Source: an uncultured Prevotella sp. (GTDB lineage Bacteria; Bacteroidota; Bacteroidia; Bacteroidales; Bacteroidaceae). From it: a DNA stretch of 64,000 nucleotides. How positions within the stretch are numbered: the stretch's first letter is position 1; each line of letters starts with the position of its first letter. This document shows, piece after piece, positions 18,801 to 29,927 of this stretch. The position numbers were made by a program, and so were the translations under genes. Below the pieces are notes generated by a model, which had not been told where the DNA came from, searched no databases, and was given only the letters and a program-made list of their open reading frames with translations. The DNA lies in NCBI GenBank assembly GCA_900319905.1, contig ONQB01000011.1, positions 889 to 64,888 on the forward strand. The letters are read 5' to 3'.

Positions 18801-19434
18801 TGATGAGTCGAGGTGTGATGTTGGTGCCTTTCACCTCGCAGTCGAGCAGGTTGAGGTGCATGCCTTCATGCAGCAACGGGTAGAGATAGTCCATATGGGC
18901 GTACTGCCGTGCCTCGGTGTAGTTGACGGTGTAGATGGTGTCGGCACCGTCCTCGTCGACGATCACGTTGATGGTGTGCTCATCCCAGCTTTTCACGATG
19001 CACCTCTTGTCGGGTGTGTTGGCGTGGATATGGTCGTTGCGTAGTCGGTTCTTCTCATTTTCGAAGGCATCGTGTGGCAACAGCACTGAGAGGTCACCAG
19101 GGATGGAGGTGCGAAACACACGACTCACGAAGGTAGCCAATGCACGCACGTCGTAGCGCAGTGTCTCCCCGTCCAATGGCTTGCTGCGGTTGGTGTCGCG
19201 CCGAGCCTGCCGGATGGCGTTGGCCTCGGCTTCGCTTATGGACAGCTGAAGGATGAGGCGCTCGGTCTGTGCGTTGAGATCGCCGAAGGCAAAGTGCGAA
19301 TTCCTTAGTCCGTAGGCACATATTAGGATGAGTGTCTCGTGCATCACCTTGTTCTTGATGGCGGGTGTCATCTGGTGGTCGGTGAGCACCGTGAGGAGGT
19401 TGTGATACAGCTCGGTAGCGGTGGTGTCGGTCAT
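15868..19434 (-). CDS. Dna2-like nuclease-helicase (RecB-type nuclease plus SF1 helicase)
   Basis: A 1188-residue fusion. Around residues 325-360 a RecB/Cas4-type PD-(D/E)xK nuclease is visible (GRVDLMTTDLKLLVEQKSG: the D and ExK residues). From about residue 750 there is a superfamily 1 helicase: Walker A GPPGTGKTS near 758, VIDEASQILEPN, IGDYKQLPAVVQ, DTVERYQGSQRDVI and NVALTRARKQLIL. This order resembles Dna2. Residues about 657-684 are a low-complexity Ser/Ala/Tyr/Pro linker encoded by a 9-bp minisatellite. The likely role is DNA end or flap processing in repair; this is inference. ogt lies 15 nt upstream in the same operon. Confidence 0.8.
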   Translation of the reverse strand: MTDTTATELYHNLLTVLTDHQMTPAIKNKVMHETLILICAYGLRNSHFAFGDLNAQTERLILQLSISEAEANAIRQARRDTNRSKPLDGETLRYDVRALATFVSRVFRTSIPGDLSVLLPHDAFENEKNRLRNDHIHANTPDKRCIVKSWDEHTINVIVDEDGADTIYTVNYTEARQYAHMDYLYPLLHEGMHLNLLDCEVKGTNITPRLIIVEPDCLMDISTIAACFEEYGHHPLLYFINRLKPKANSQEILLGNYAGCALDDTINDPQASMGKSLKRSFREKALEYVACPDFDAVKFKNDAARQTDNLKDIVDELRRHYDMKKAIVEPTFICEKLGLQGRVDLMTTDLKLLVEQKSGRNYFIERNFNNSHGNKVVEKHYVQLLLYFGILYFNFHEQHTSINLLYSKFGLPDGLVNVANLRQLVYEALRFRNEAIAIEFEIATKGLRDILPQLTEQTLNVAHSSGFFYDNYLRPQLVNLLSPLQQLHGIERDYFCRMTQFVIRENLLSKVGVADVVGNNMASLWNMPLAEKKETGSIYTDLQLMSTQGGSPISSDTPSVTTLLFSIPEQGEDFLPNFRRGDSVFLYAYPTNEEPDVRKALLFKGTIDELHADRLTVVLADGQQNTDIFNHLPYDGHLLAPAKSPVAKSPATLSSSPSSYPAFSASSAYSSYSAYPASSAHPASPFSWCIEHAGSDVGGSANLRALYELVTAPQDRKDLLLGQRPPSADKSRQLSKSYLPTLDNLLLRAKQANDFFLIVGPPGTGKTSMALQYIVREAFADNPQPSLLLMSYTNRAVDEICGMLEDNGFDYIRIGHELSCAPAYAAHLLSQKIGTSPKLNDMRQLLHDTHIVVGTTSMIQARAYLFDIMHFSLAVIDEASQILEPNIIGLLASHRGNSGPQYSHSCDIDKFILIGDYKQLPAVVQQNDADSAVSEPSLCAIGLTDCKNSLFERLIRQEQRAGRTDFIGTLHYQGRMHPDIADFPNQTFYFAEHLEPVPLPHQRATDLGYTLPSQDATDDLLKTHRLLFLASADCQQPEVSDKVNISEAHIVADMIRRIHRFYGQAFNPNKTVGVIVPYRNQIALIRKEIEQLGLPELEDISIDTVERYQGSQRDVIIYSFTIQRQYQLSFLASNTFEESGHLIDRKLNVALTRARKQLILTGNPHTLAANPVFAELMQYIRNKGGYVG
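17381..17462 (-). repeat. 9-bp minisatellite inside the Dna2-like gene
   Basis: About nine degenerate 9-bp units (on the plus strand of the form GTAGGCnGn or GAGGCAGGG) lie in frame, so each unit adds three residues to a Tyr/Ser-Pro/Ser-Ala pattern. The unit belongs to the same sequence family as the large array at 58296-58675. Being a multiple of three, unit gain or loss would keep the frame. Confidence 0.7.
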
Positions 19435-19449
19435 GTCGTGCAGTGTTGA

Positions 19450-19971
19450 TTATTTACCGGCCTGTCGGGCCTTCAGTTTGTTGGCTTCCCATTCGATGAG
19501 TTGTCTTTTCAACTCACGTCCCCAGTGATATTCACCGATAGTGCCGTCGCTGTGGATGACGCGGTGGCAGGGAACGAGCATGGCCACGGGGTTCTGGGCG
19601 ATGGCGGTGGCTACGGCACGCACAGCCTTTGGTTTGCCGATGCGCTCGGCGATTTGCTGATAGGTGGCGGTGGTGCCGAATGGGATGTTCTGCAACTCAT
19701 GCCATACCTGTAGTTGGAAATCGGTGCCATGCAGGTCGAGCTTGATAGGATGGTCGTAATCCTCGAAGATGACACGTTCTACAGTCTGCGCCATGGTGTC
19801 GCTCTGTGTTGTCGGGGTGTACTGCCCCCAGCGCTGGGCCAGTTCGTGGATGGTCTCCAGACGGTTGAAGTCGAGAAACTGCAGATCGCAGATGCCGTCC
19901 CATGTGCGGGCGACAATGATCTCGCCAAAGGGTGACTCGCTGAAGCCGAATTCTACTTTATTGCTTTCCAT
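19450..19971 (-). CDS. ogt: Methylated-DNA-protein-cysteine methyltransferase
   Basis: A 173-residue O6-methylguanine-DNA methyltransferase that transfers the alkyl group to its own cysteine. The active site PCHRV occurs in AMLVPCHRVIHSDGTIGEY, preceded by the DNA-binding helix region (TATYQQIAERIGKPKAVRAV) with the arginine finger. ATG 19971 is preferred over an in-frame TTG at 19977. It is followed after 15 nt by the Dna2-like gene, so the two form a DNA-repair operon. The N-terminal domain is short, as in Ogt rather than Ada. Confidence 0.93.
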   Translation of the reverse strand: MESNKVEFGFSESPFGEIIVARTWDGICDLQFLDFNRLETIHELAQRWGQYTPTTQSDTMAQTVERVIFEDYDHPIKLDLHGTDFQLQVWHELQNIPFGTTATYQQIAERIGKPKAVRAVATAIAQNPVAMLVPCHRVIHSDGTIGEYHWGRELKRQLIEWEANKLKARQAGK

Positions 19972-20037
19972 TATCAATGTTCTGTCTAAGTGTTTTCTCT
20001 GTGGGGGTGCTCGTGATGGGGTGTTGTTGTGGCATGC

Positions 20038-22764
20038 TCAACTGCGGCTCACTTGGAAGCCTACGGTGCTGAGCGTCATGTCGACGAAGCGGGAGCGGTT
20101 GTTGAGCGGATGGTCGCGCAGAATGGTCTTGACGCGTGCGGCAGCTTCGGGGTCTTTGGCCACCATGTAGAGATAGCCTCCGCCACCTGCACCGGGTAGT
20201 TTATAACCGAGGCAGAGGTCGTCGATGAGGTGCGTGAGTCGTTCTATCTCCGGCGGGTTGGTACCGGCGTCGAGGCGTTGGTTCTGTTCCCACGTCTTGC
20301 GCACCAGTTGACCCATGAGCTGGAAGTTGTCACGTTGCAGGGCATCGTACATCGCCAATGCGTGTTGCTTCATCTCGCGGAGCAGGGTGAGCTCGTCGGC
20401 CTGGTTGAGGAACATGCGTTCCACGATCTCGCTTAGGATGGTCTTGGCCGTGCGAGTGATGCCAGTGTAATAGAGCAGGTGACAGGCCTGGTATTCGGGT
20501 TGCGTGTAGAGGTCGTTGGGCAACCATCTCACCTGTGGCGACTGCAGACTGCCTGGTTGTGTCTGTAGCAGTTTGACGCCCGGCAGCAGTCCTCCGTATT
20601 GGTCTTGCCAGCCGCCGCCCGTGGTGAGCAGTTGCTCGAGGACGAGCGTACGCTCGCCTATCTCGTTCTTGTCCCAGCCGAAGCCCAGGTAGTCGTTGAG
20701 TGTGCCCAGCACGTTGGCTGCCAGTACGCTGCTCGTGCCCAGTCCTGATCCGGCGGGAATGGCGGAGAGCAAGGTGATTTCAAGACCACCGCCCATGTCC
20801 TCGAGCTGTGCGTGCAGCGACGGGTAGTTGATGTCGGAGAACATGGGATGGAAGCCGCACAGCACGAGTGCCGCTTTGGGAATGGAGAAGGCGCTGCCCA
20901 CATGGTTGAAGTCGGCTATCTCGTCATAGGTTGTCACTGTCTCTGACACGCCGAGGTCGATGCTGCGGATGATGATATGTGGTGCTCTGGTAGGCTTGAC
21001 ATAAGTCTGGATGGGCGGCTGTCCGTTGAGTTCGATGGCAAGGTTCACTACGTTGCCGCCTTCGAACACGCACTGTGGCGGGGTGTCGGTCCAGCCGCCG
21101 GCGATGTCGATGCGCACGGGCGACCGGCCCCATACTATCTGGTCGTCACACACCATGCGGTGCGGGTGCAGTCGCTGACCTTTATAAGGTGCCATCAGTG
21201 CTTCGCGCAGCAGGGCGAAGGCTCTGTGGCTGTCAGTAGCAGCCTGTGAGTTGGCGCTGAGGCGACTGCGGAACATGGCATCGCTGAAGCGCTTGCCGAT
21301 GGGGGCGTCGTCAGGCAGGGCGGCAGGCATGGGTACGCCTAAGCGGTTCATCTCGCGGGCAGCGTCGTCGAGGTCGAGTTGATAGAACACGCTGTGCTCG
21401 TGGTTGGCCGCAAGCTGCGCATAGTTGTGGGCGCGGTAAGCACGGCGCTGGCCGACGAGGCGCCGCAGGTTGGCACGCTCCGACAGTTGTTCGGCGCTGA
21501 GTAGGCCGTCGGCCGGTTGCTGACTCTCGTGCTGCATGTAAGCATCGAGATGCTGGAAGGAGGCGAAGTAAGGGAAGCGGGGCGTGGTCTGCGCCGCTCC
21601 TGCGAACTTGTCGTAGAAGCCATAGCGGCGTACCACCCATCCTTCGTCGCCGACGGGTACGAAGTCGATGCACTGCTCCTCGTGGAGGGTCACGTGCCAG
21701 TCGTTGGCCGGTGCACCAGTGACGATGTTCTTCTTTGTGAGCGTCCATCCCTTTGTCACCGTGCTGTTCTCTATCCACAGGTTCTCGTTGCTGTCGGTGA
21801 AGACTATATCTGTGATAGCGTTCTGCACGAAGATGGAAGGGGCGGGCTTGCAGGAGTGGTGCATGATGAGGCGTTGGTCGCTGACAAGGTTTTGCAGGGC
21901 AAGCGTCGACGACAGCAGTTCGTGTGACGTGCCGAAATGGTAAAATTCGCCGCCCGGCAGTGGTAGCACGGCAACGGAGAGTTGAGCCAGCTCGTCATCG
22001 TGCAGGGTGGGTTTGTCGCCCAGGCAACAGCCGAAGGTACCATAGAGATCGTATTCGTCGATATGGCCGTCGTGTGTGGAGCGTTGTGTGAGCAACTGCA
22101 CGGCGCGGTCGCTGAGCAGCCACACGCCGATGTCGGTGAGGTAGAGGCTGTCTTTCTGCAAGGCATTGAGACGGTCTACCGATGGCTTCTGTAACATGCA
22201 GGCCATGCGCGAAGGGTTGGTGCGGGGCACGACGAATACGCCGTGGTCTTTGGCAATTTCCGGACCGAGCCATAGCCCGTAGCATACCACGTCAGCTTCG
22301 GGAATATCCTGCAAGGGTTGTGTGGCTCTGATGAGCACGTCGCCGCTCACTACCATGGTGTGGAGTGACTGCGGTGCCCTGGCCATGATTCGTTCGTAGA
22401 GTGGTATCTGCAGGTCGAGCAGCGTCTGTCGCAGGCGTTGACCGCGTTCCCAGCGCAACACGGGGATGGGTGTGAGCACCTTGCCCGAAGGGGCATAGGC
22501 GGGCAGGCGACGGCTCTGTCCACCGGCATGGACCAGCACGCGCCGGTCGGCACGCAACCATTCAGCGAAGGCGTCGGGGTGGGACAGGCCGTCCTGGCCT
22601 GTATCGTGACGGAAAGCCTCCAACAACAGCCACGACGTGCCGCCGCCGGAGCCTAACTTATGTCCTACAGGATCGTTGCTGCAAAACCATTCGTCTTGTG
22701 GCAGACCGGTGATGTCGTGGAAACTGTCCACAAGATTCGGGGGTAAAGAGAGTAGTTTTTTCAT
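20038..22764 (-). CDS. fkp: Bifunctional L-fucokinase/L-fucose-1-phosphate guanylyltransferase
   Basis: Fkp converts L-fucose to GDP-L-fucose through fucose-1-phosphate, the salvage route used by Bacteroides to fucosylate capsule and glycoproteins. This 908-residue protein is close to the usual size. The N-terminal half carries a nucleotidyltransferase-type segment (VLVHAGGQSRRLPAYAPSGK); the C-terminal half is a GHMP kinase, with PAGSGLGTSSVLAA near residues 666-680 and the late GAGGGGYLYMV motif. ATG 22764 (MKKLLSL) is preferred over an in-frame TTG at 22788. It is divergent from fucP, with 97 nt between the two start codons. Confidence 0.94.
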   Translation of the reverse strand: MKKLLSLPPNLVDSFHDITGLPQDEWFCSNDPVGHKLGSGGGTSWLLLEAFRHDTGQDGLSHPDAFAEWLRADRRVLVHAGGQSRRLPAYAPSGKVLTPIPVLRWERGQRLRQTLLDLQIPLYERIMARAPQSLHTMVVSGDVLIRATQPLQDIPEADVVCYGLWLGPEIAKDHGVFVVPRTNPSRMACMLQKPSVDRLNALQKDSLYLTDIGVWLLSDRAVQLLTQRSTHDGHIDEYDLYGTFGCCLGDKPTLHDDELAQLSVAVLPLPGGEFYHFGTSHELLSSTLALQNLVSDQRLIMHHSCKPAPSIFVQNAITDIVFTDSNENLWIENSTVTKGWTLTKKNIVTGAPANDWHVTLHEEQCIDFVPVGDEGWVVRRYGFYDKFAGAAQTTPRFPYFASFQHLDAYMQHESQQPADGLLSAEQLSERANLRRLVGQRRAYRAHNYAQLAANHEHSVFYQLDLDDAAREMNRLGVPMPAALPDDAPIGKRFSDAMFRSRLSANSQAATDSHRAFALLREALMAPYKGQRLHPHRMVCDDQIVWGRSPVRIDIAGGWTDTPPQCVFEGGNVVNLAIELNGQPPIQTYVKPTRAPHIIIRSIDLGVSETVTTYDEIADFNHVGSAFSIPKAALVLCGFHPMFSDINYPSLHAQLEDMGGGLEITLLSAIPAGSGLGTSSVLAANVLGTLNDYLGFGWDKNEIGERTLVLEQLLTTGGGWQDQYGGLLPGVKLLQTQPGSLQSPQVRWLPNDLYTQPEYQACHLLYYTGITRTAKTILSEIVERMFLNQADELTLLREMKQHALAMYDALQRDNFQLMGQLVRKTWEQNQRLDAGTNPPEIERLTHLIDDLCLGYKLPGAGGGGYLYMVAKDPEAAARVKTILRDHPLNNRSRFVDMTLSTVGFQVSRS

Positions 22765-22785
22765 CGACTTTTCACTTTTACTTTG

Positions 22786-22793
22786 CAAAAATA
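22786..22793 (-). promoter_or_regulatory. -7 box of fkp
   Basis: TATTTTTG on the minus strand ends 21 nt before the fkp ATG. No clear -33 TTG is seen. It lies in the shared 97-nt region between fkp and fucP. Confidence 0.45.
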
Positions 22794-22826
22794 CGAAAAT
22801 GTCTTATTGCTGTGAAGATTTTTCTG

Positions 22827-22834
22827 TACTTTTG
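22827..22834 (+). promoter_or_regulatory. -7 box of fucP-guaD
   Basis: TACTTTTG ends 27 nt before the fucP ATG. A TTG at 22807-22809 is 17 nt upstream, slightly short of the usual 19-21 nt spacing. Confidence 0.55.
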
Positions 22835-22861
22835 TACGGAAAACCAGTAAATCTTGTGCTC

Positions 22862-24208
22862 ATGCAACATCAACATTCCGCTGACACGAAGAAAACGGCT
22901 GACGGACTCTTTGTGAAGAATGGCGTCAACTACCTTGTGCCTTTTATCATGATCACCACTTGCTTTGCGATGTGGGGCTTTGCCAATGATGTCACCAACC
23001 CGATGGTGCAGTCGTTTGGCAAGATTTTCCAAATCAGCAAGTTTGAGAGCAGTTTCGTACAGGTGGCGTTCTACTTGGGCTATTTTGTGATGGCTTTTCC
23101 GGCCTCACTGTTTATTCAGCGCTATTCCTACAAGTCGGGTGTGCTCACGGGCCTCGCGCTCTATGCCATAGGCGCCCTGGCCTTTATACCTGCCAAGTCG
23201 ATGGGCGTGTTCTGGGCATTCCTTCCGGCTTACTTCGTGATGACGTGCGGCTTGTCGTTTCTGGAGACGTCGTGCAACCCCTTTGTCTACTGCATGGGCA
23301 GCGACCGCACGGCCACGCGCCGGCTCAATCTGGCGCAGGCTTTCAATCCGCTTGGTGCCATCATGGGTGCGTATGTGGCATTGACTTATGTCTCGACGAG
23401 CCTTAATCCCGCGTCGGACGAGACACGGCACCAATTGCTGCTGTCGGCCCCGCAGCAGTTTGAGATGATCAAGACGCACGACCTCGACGTACTGGTTCAG
23501 CCTTACGTGTATGTGGGATTGGTGATACTGGCGTTGCTTGTGGCAATCTTTCTTACGAAGATGCCGTCGGTGGGCGACGATGGTGAGAAGAAAAGTCTGC
23601 TCACGGCCATCAGGCAGCTGTCTCACCAGCGCAACTATTGCTACGGCGTAGTGGCACAGTTCTTCTACATCGGTGCACAGACGGTGTGCTGGGCCTACAT
23701 CATCTACTACGGCCTTCATGTATTTCATGACGGCGAGGGGATGGACGAGCAGGTTGCCCATGCCCTCACTACCAACTGCTATCTGTTGGCGTTGGTGCTC
23801 TTTGCCGTTGGCCGTTTTGTGTGCACCTACTATCTGAAGTTCGTCGATGCGGGCCGTTTGCTGTTCATCCTCGCTGTGGCTGCCATTGTGCTGCTGTCCT
23901 GCGTTATCTTCGTGGGTGGCCGCATTGGCCTGGGTTGTCTCGTGGCGGTGAGCGGCTGTATGAGTCTTATGTTCCCCACCATCTACGGCATTGCGCTCAA
24001 CGGACTGAAGGATAACGTGAAGTTCGGTGGTGCCGGCCTGGTGATGAGCATCCTGGGCGGTAGCGTCATTCCACCCGTGCAAGCTGCCATCATGGACATT
24101 GGAGGACAGTGGCATGGTCTGTCCGTGCTCAACCTGAGCTTCTTTGTCCCGCTCGTGTGCTTCCTGGTTGTGGCGTGGTATGGAAATCAAAACAAACAAA
24201 TAAAGTAA
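22862..24208 (+). CDS. fucP: L-fucose:proton symporter, major facilitator superfamily
   Basis: A 448-residue 12-helix MFS transporter of the FHS/FucP family. Typical segments are ITTCFAMWGFANDVTNPMVQ in helix 1, FYLGYFVMAFPASLFIQRYS and FLETSCNPFVYCMG, which match FucP relatives. It would import L-fucose across the inner membrane and feed the divergent fkp. Glucose/galactose GluP members are close relatives; the link to fkp favours fucose. ATG 22862 gives MQHQHSADTKK and a normal length. guaD follows after one nucleotide. Confidence 0.9.
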   Translation: MQHQHSADTKKTADGLFVKNGVNYLVPFIMITTCFAMWGFANDVTNPMVQSFGKIFQISKFESSFVQVAFYLGYFVMAFPASLFIQRYSYKSGVLTGLALYAIGALAFIPAKSMGVFWAFLPAYFVMTCGLSFLETSCNPFVYCMGSDRTATRRLNLAQAFNPLGAIMGAYVALTYVSTSLNPASDETRHQLLLSAPQQFEMIKTHDLDVLVQPYVYVGLVILALLVAIFLTKMPSVGDDGEKKSLLTAIRQLSHQRNYCYGVVAQFFYIGAQTVCWAYIIYYGLHVFHDGEGMDEQVAHALTTNCYLLALVLFAVGRFVCTYYLKFVDAGRLLFILAVAAIVLLSCVIFVGGRIGLGCLVAVSGCMSLMFPTIYGIALNGLKDNVKFGGAGLVMSILGGSVIPPVQAAIMDIGGQWHGLSVLNLSFFVPLVCFLVVAWYGNQNKQIK

Positions 24209-24209
24209 T

Positions 24210-24677
24210 ATGACAAAAGAAGAATTGATGCGGCGCGCTATTGCGTTGAGTGAGGAAAGTGTGCGCCATGGCGGCGGTCCGTTTGGTGCCGTGATAGCCC
24301 GTGACGGCGTTGTCATTGCCGAGGCTTCCAACAGTGTGACTCTTGACAACGACCCGACGGCTCATGCCGAGGTCAATGCGATACGCAAGGCTTGTGGCCG
24401 ACTGGCGACATTCAACCTCAAGGGTTGTGATATCTATTGCTCATGCGAGCCATGCCCCATGTGCTTCGGTGCCATTTATTGGGCAAGCATTGATACCATC
24501 TATTATGCCAACAACCGGAAGGATGCGGCGCGCATTGGCTTCAGCGACGATTTCATCTATCAGGAGATCAGTGAGGCACCCGCACAGCGTGAGAAGCCGA
24601 TGATCGAACTGCTGCCCGACGAAGGAAAGAAGGCCTTCGAAATGTGGGAAAACAGCAAGGACAAGAAAGAATACTGA
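24210..24677 (+). CDS. guaD: Guanine deaminase, cytidine-deaminase fold
   Basis: A 155-residue zinc deaminase converting guanine to xanthine. The zinc and catalytic motif HAEVNAIRKACG and the PCPMC motif in SCEPCPMCFGAIYWA are present, and the ending KDKKEY resembles Bacillus subtilis GuaD, which ends in KKEY. The GFSDDFIYQEI segment also matches GuaD rather than tRNA adenosine deaminase TadA. It begins one nucleotide after fucP and is probably cotranscribed, although no metabolic link to fucose is evident. It is convergent with mutT, with a 5-nt gap. Confidence 0.88.
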   Translation: MTKEELMRRAIALSEESVRHGGGPFGAVIARDGVVIAEASNSVTLDNDPTAHAEVNAIRKACGRLATFNLKGCDIYCSCEPCPMCFGAIYWASIDTIYYANNRKDAARIGFSDDFIYQEISEAPAQREKPMIELLPDEGKKAFEMWENSKDKKEY

Positions 24678-24682
24678 TGCTG

Positions 24683-25069
24683 TCAGAGCAGTTGTGCCAC
24701 CTTATCTAAGAGCTGTCGGTCGGCTGGCAACCAGTCGACACTTTGCAGCTGTTGTTTGCTCAACCATCGGGCTGCTTCATGCTCCAGTAGCGTGAGGTGG
24801 CCCGATTGTATTTTACATTTATAGCAGGCCATCGACAAGTGGAAGTCTGGATAGTCGTACTCGACGTTGCCTACCAGTTGCTCCACGTCCACCTCGGTGG
24901 CCAGCTCTTCTCTGATCTCGCGTCGCAGGGCGTCCTCGGGTGTTTCACCAGCTTCTATCTTTCCACCGGGAAACTCCCAGCCGTCCTTATATGCTCCGTA
25001 GCCGCGCTGTGAGGCAAACACCTTGCCCTCATGGCAGATGACAGCGGCAACGACATTGATGTGTTTCAT
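24683..25069 (-). CDS. mutT: MutT-type Nudix hydrolase
   Basis: A 128-residue Nudix protein. The Nudix box GKIEAGETPEDALRREIREE is complete, with the preceding WEFPGG typical of MutT. It probably hydrolyses 8-oxo-dGTP, which would make it a partner of mutY in the oxidised-guanine system, although (d)CTP pyrophosphohydrolase activity is a known alternative in the family. It is the second gene of an operon, 9 nt after the alpha/beta hydrolase gene. Confidence 0.87.
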   Translation of the reverse strand: MKHINVVAAVICHEGKVFASQRGYGAYKDGWEFPGGKIEAGETPEDALRREIREELATEVDVEQLVGNVEYDYPDFHLSMACYKCKIQSGHLTLLEHEAARWLSKQQLQSVDWLPADRQLLDKVAQLL

Positions 25070-25078
25070 ATGTCTGTC

Positions 25079-26089
25079 TCAACTAAGTCTGCTGAAATAA
25101 GTGATCACTTCCTCCCATGTCTTGAAGTCGGGACTACCCAACTGGATAGCAGTGCAGAGCAGGTTGTCGTCGGGCTTCATGTCGATGTAGAAATCGCCAT
25201 AGAGCAGTGTCTTCTGGTTGGTGTAGATGACGTGGTCGTGAGCTGGTGTAGAGAGGTATTGCTCAATCCATTCAGCCGCATGTGTGAGGTCATCGTGGCA
25301 GTTGGTCGGTGCTGGAACGACGATATACACCTGGTAGCGTTCAATGAGATAGGTGAAAGCCTTGTGCAGACTGGCTTTCGGTTTGCCGTAGTTATCTACA
25401 AGAGTACTCCAGTCGATGTACACAATCTGGCGCTCGCGTCCTTCCTGCCGGTCGTCAATCCAGCGGATGACGGGCACCACGCCATTGATGAAACTGCTGT
25501 CGTCCATGCGGTGGGCACCATGGAAGTGGACTGCCTGCGGGTAGTGGGCGGTGAAGTCGCCCCAGGTGTGCACCAGGTCGTCCTTGTCGCCGAACAATCC
25601 CCACACGCGTTGTTGTTCGCGTGCCTTGTCTTCCGGTGTCATGGTCTCGAGCTGCGTGAAGCATTGCTCCGTCGTCTCCTTGTATTCCTTTTCCAGTGCC
25701 TTGGTCACCATAAACTCTGTCTCGCCGTCCTGCCTTGGGTTCTGCCAGGTCTGTTTGCCCGTCATGCCGTGCTCCTTCATCGTTGTAGCCATCTGGAAGG
25801 CGGGATTCACGCAGATGCGGTCGTAGCCATAGAGCATCTCTGTGTACATGCCGCCCATCGACGTGCCGATGATCAGGTCGGGCTTCACCTCGTCCACCTT
25901 CTGGCGGAGCAGTGCCATCGCGTCAGCGGGATGCAGTGGCAGGTCGAAGGCCACTACCTTGGCGTTGGGAAAAGTCCGGGCGATGAGCTTCACCGTGCCG
26001 GATGCGGCTGATGAACCGAACCCATGGTTATACATGATGGTCTTGCCATCCATGAGATCGGGATATTGTAAGACGTAATCGTTCTCCAT
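25079..26089 (-). CDS. YqiA/YcfP-like esterase fused to a HAD/NT5C-like domain
   Basis: A 336-residue two-part protein. Residues 1 to about 215 look like the small YqiA/UPF0227 alpha/beta hydrolases: MYNHGFGSSAASGT oxyanion region, nucleophile Ser in GTSMGGM, Asp in GLFGDKDDLV and His in HFHGAHRMDD. From about residue 220 a second domain begins IVYIDWSTLVDNYGKP and contains YIVVPAPTN, TNQKTLLYGDFYIDMKPDDN; this recalls 5'-deoxyribonucleotidase (NT5C-type HAD) proteins, but the first motif is DxS instead of DxD, so phosphatase activity is doubtful. It is cotranscribed with mutT from a strong promoter at 26147-26176. Confidence 0.7.
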   Translation of the reverse strand: MENDYVLQYPDLMDGKTIMYNHGFGSSAASGTVKLIARTFPNAKVVAFDLPLHPADAMALLRQKVDEVKPDLIIGTSMGGMYTEMLYGYDRICVNPAFQMATTMKEHGMTGKQTWQNPRQDGETEFMVTKALEKEYKETTEQCFTQLETMTPEDKAREQQRVWGLFGDKDDLVHTWGDFTAHYPQAVHFHGAHRMDDSSFINGVVPVIRWIDDRQEGRERQIVYIDWSTLVDNYGKPKASLHKAFTYLIERYQVYIVVPAPTNCHDDLTHAAEWIEQYLSTPAHDHVIYTNQKTLLYGDFYIDMKPDDNLLCTAIQLGSPDFKTWEEVITYFSRLS

Positions 26090-26146
26090 AAAACTTTATT
26101 TTTCGTTATCTTGACTCCAGTAATGTGTGTCCGACATTACATGATG

Positions 26147-26176
26147 CAAAGTTAGGAAAAAATAATGTTCTGTCAA
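26147..26176 (-). promoter_or_regulatory. Promoter of YqiA-like/mutT operon
   Basis: On the minus strand, TTG at 26174-26176, a 19-nt spacer and TAACTTTG at 26147-26154 match the Bacteroidetes consensus. The leader to the ATG at 26089 would be about 50 nt. Confidence 0.75.
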
Positions 26177-26228
26177 TAAAAGATGTGAAAAATGAGAACG
26201 AAATAGAGTGAGATGGCAAGAAAAGCCG

Positions 26229-26236
26229 TATATTTG
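26229..26236 (+). promoter_or_regulatory. -7 box of beta-galactosidase gene
   Basis: TATATTTG lies 40 nt before the ATG at 26277. No matching -33 TTG is found, which leaves room for activator-dependent transcription, as is common for glycosidase genes; that is inference. Confidence 0.5.
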
Positions 26237-26249
26237 CAAATAAGAATAA

Positions 26250-29552
<3,303 letters not shown>

Positions 29553-29574
29553 GGCCTCACCCCAAGCCCCACCC

Positions 29575-29601
29575 CTCTTTAGCGCCAAAGGCGCTAAAGA
29601 G
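29575..29601. terminator. Strong hairpin after beta-galactosidase
   Basis: A perfect 12-bp stem (CTCTTTAGCGCC and GGCGCTAAAGAG) with an AAA loop, 22 nt after the stop codon. No T-run follows, so termination is likely but not proven. Confidence 0.55.
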
Positions 29602-29610
29602 TTGGAGACG

Positions 29611-29755
29611 TATCAAAATTGAGGAAGTTCAGAAGTCCGGAAGTTAGGAAGTTCTGTCAAATGTATAAGTATCTGATAATAAGGTATCATTATAGTAATG
29701 ACCGAACTCCTGGACTTCTGAACTTCCGGACTTCTGAACTTCCTCAATATTGATA
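29611..29755. repeat. Palindromic intergenic element, copy 2
   Basis: A 145-bp near-palindrome with ends TATCAA(A)ATTGAGGAAG and CTTCCTCAATATTGATA and GTTCAGAAGTCCGGAAGT arms. Its core (CTGATAATAAGGTATCATTA) is the reverse complement of the core of copy 1 at 8231-8353. Again it lies between convergent genes, here the beta-galactosidase (plus) and nadD (minus). The rest of 29756-29878 shows no gene. Confidence 0.75.
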
Positions 29756-29878
29756 CATCGCCTTTACTTATGTCCCACACTTATGGTGTTGCCTGCCGTT
29801 GACGAAAATCGCATACGCGGAAAATTGCCCTCGAGCATAAAATAATGCGGTTGCCCTTGAGCCGTCAATTGAAACTAG

Positions 29879-29899
29879 CCCTCCCCATTTGGGGGAGGG
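29879..29899. terminator. GC-rich hairpin downstream of nadD
   Basis: CCCTCCCC and GGGGAGGG arms around ATTT form a strong stem 29 nt beyond the nadD stop on its strand, with a second small stem (CCGCG/CGCGG) beside it. It probably ends the yicC-gmk-nadD transcript, though no T-run is present. Confidence 0.45.
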
Positions 29900-29927
29900 T
29901 CCGCGCGTAGCGCGGGGGTGGGGCTTA

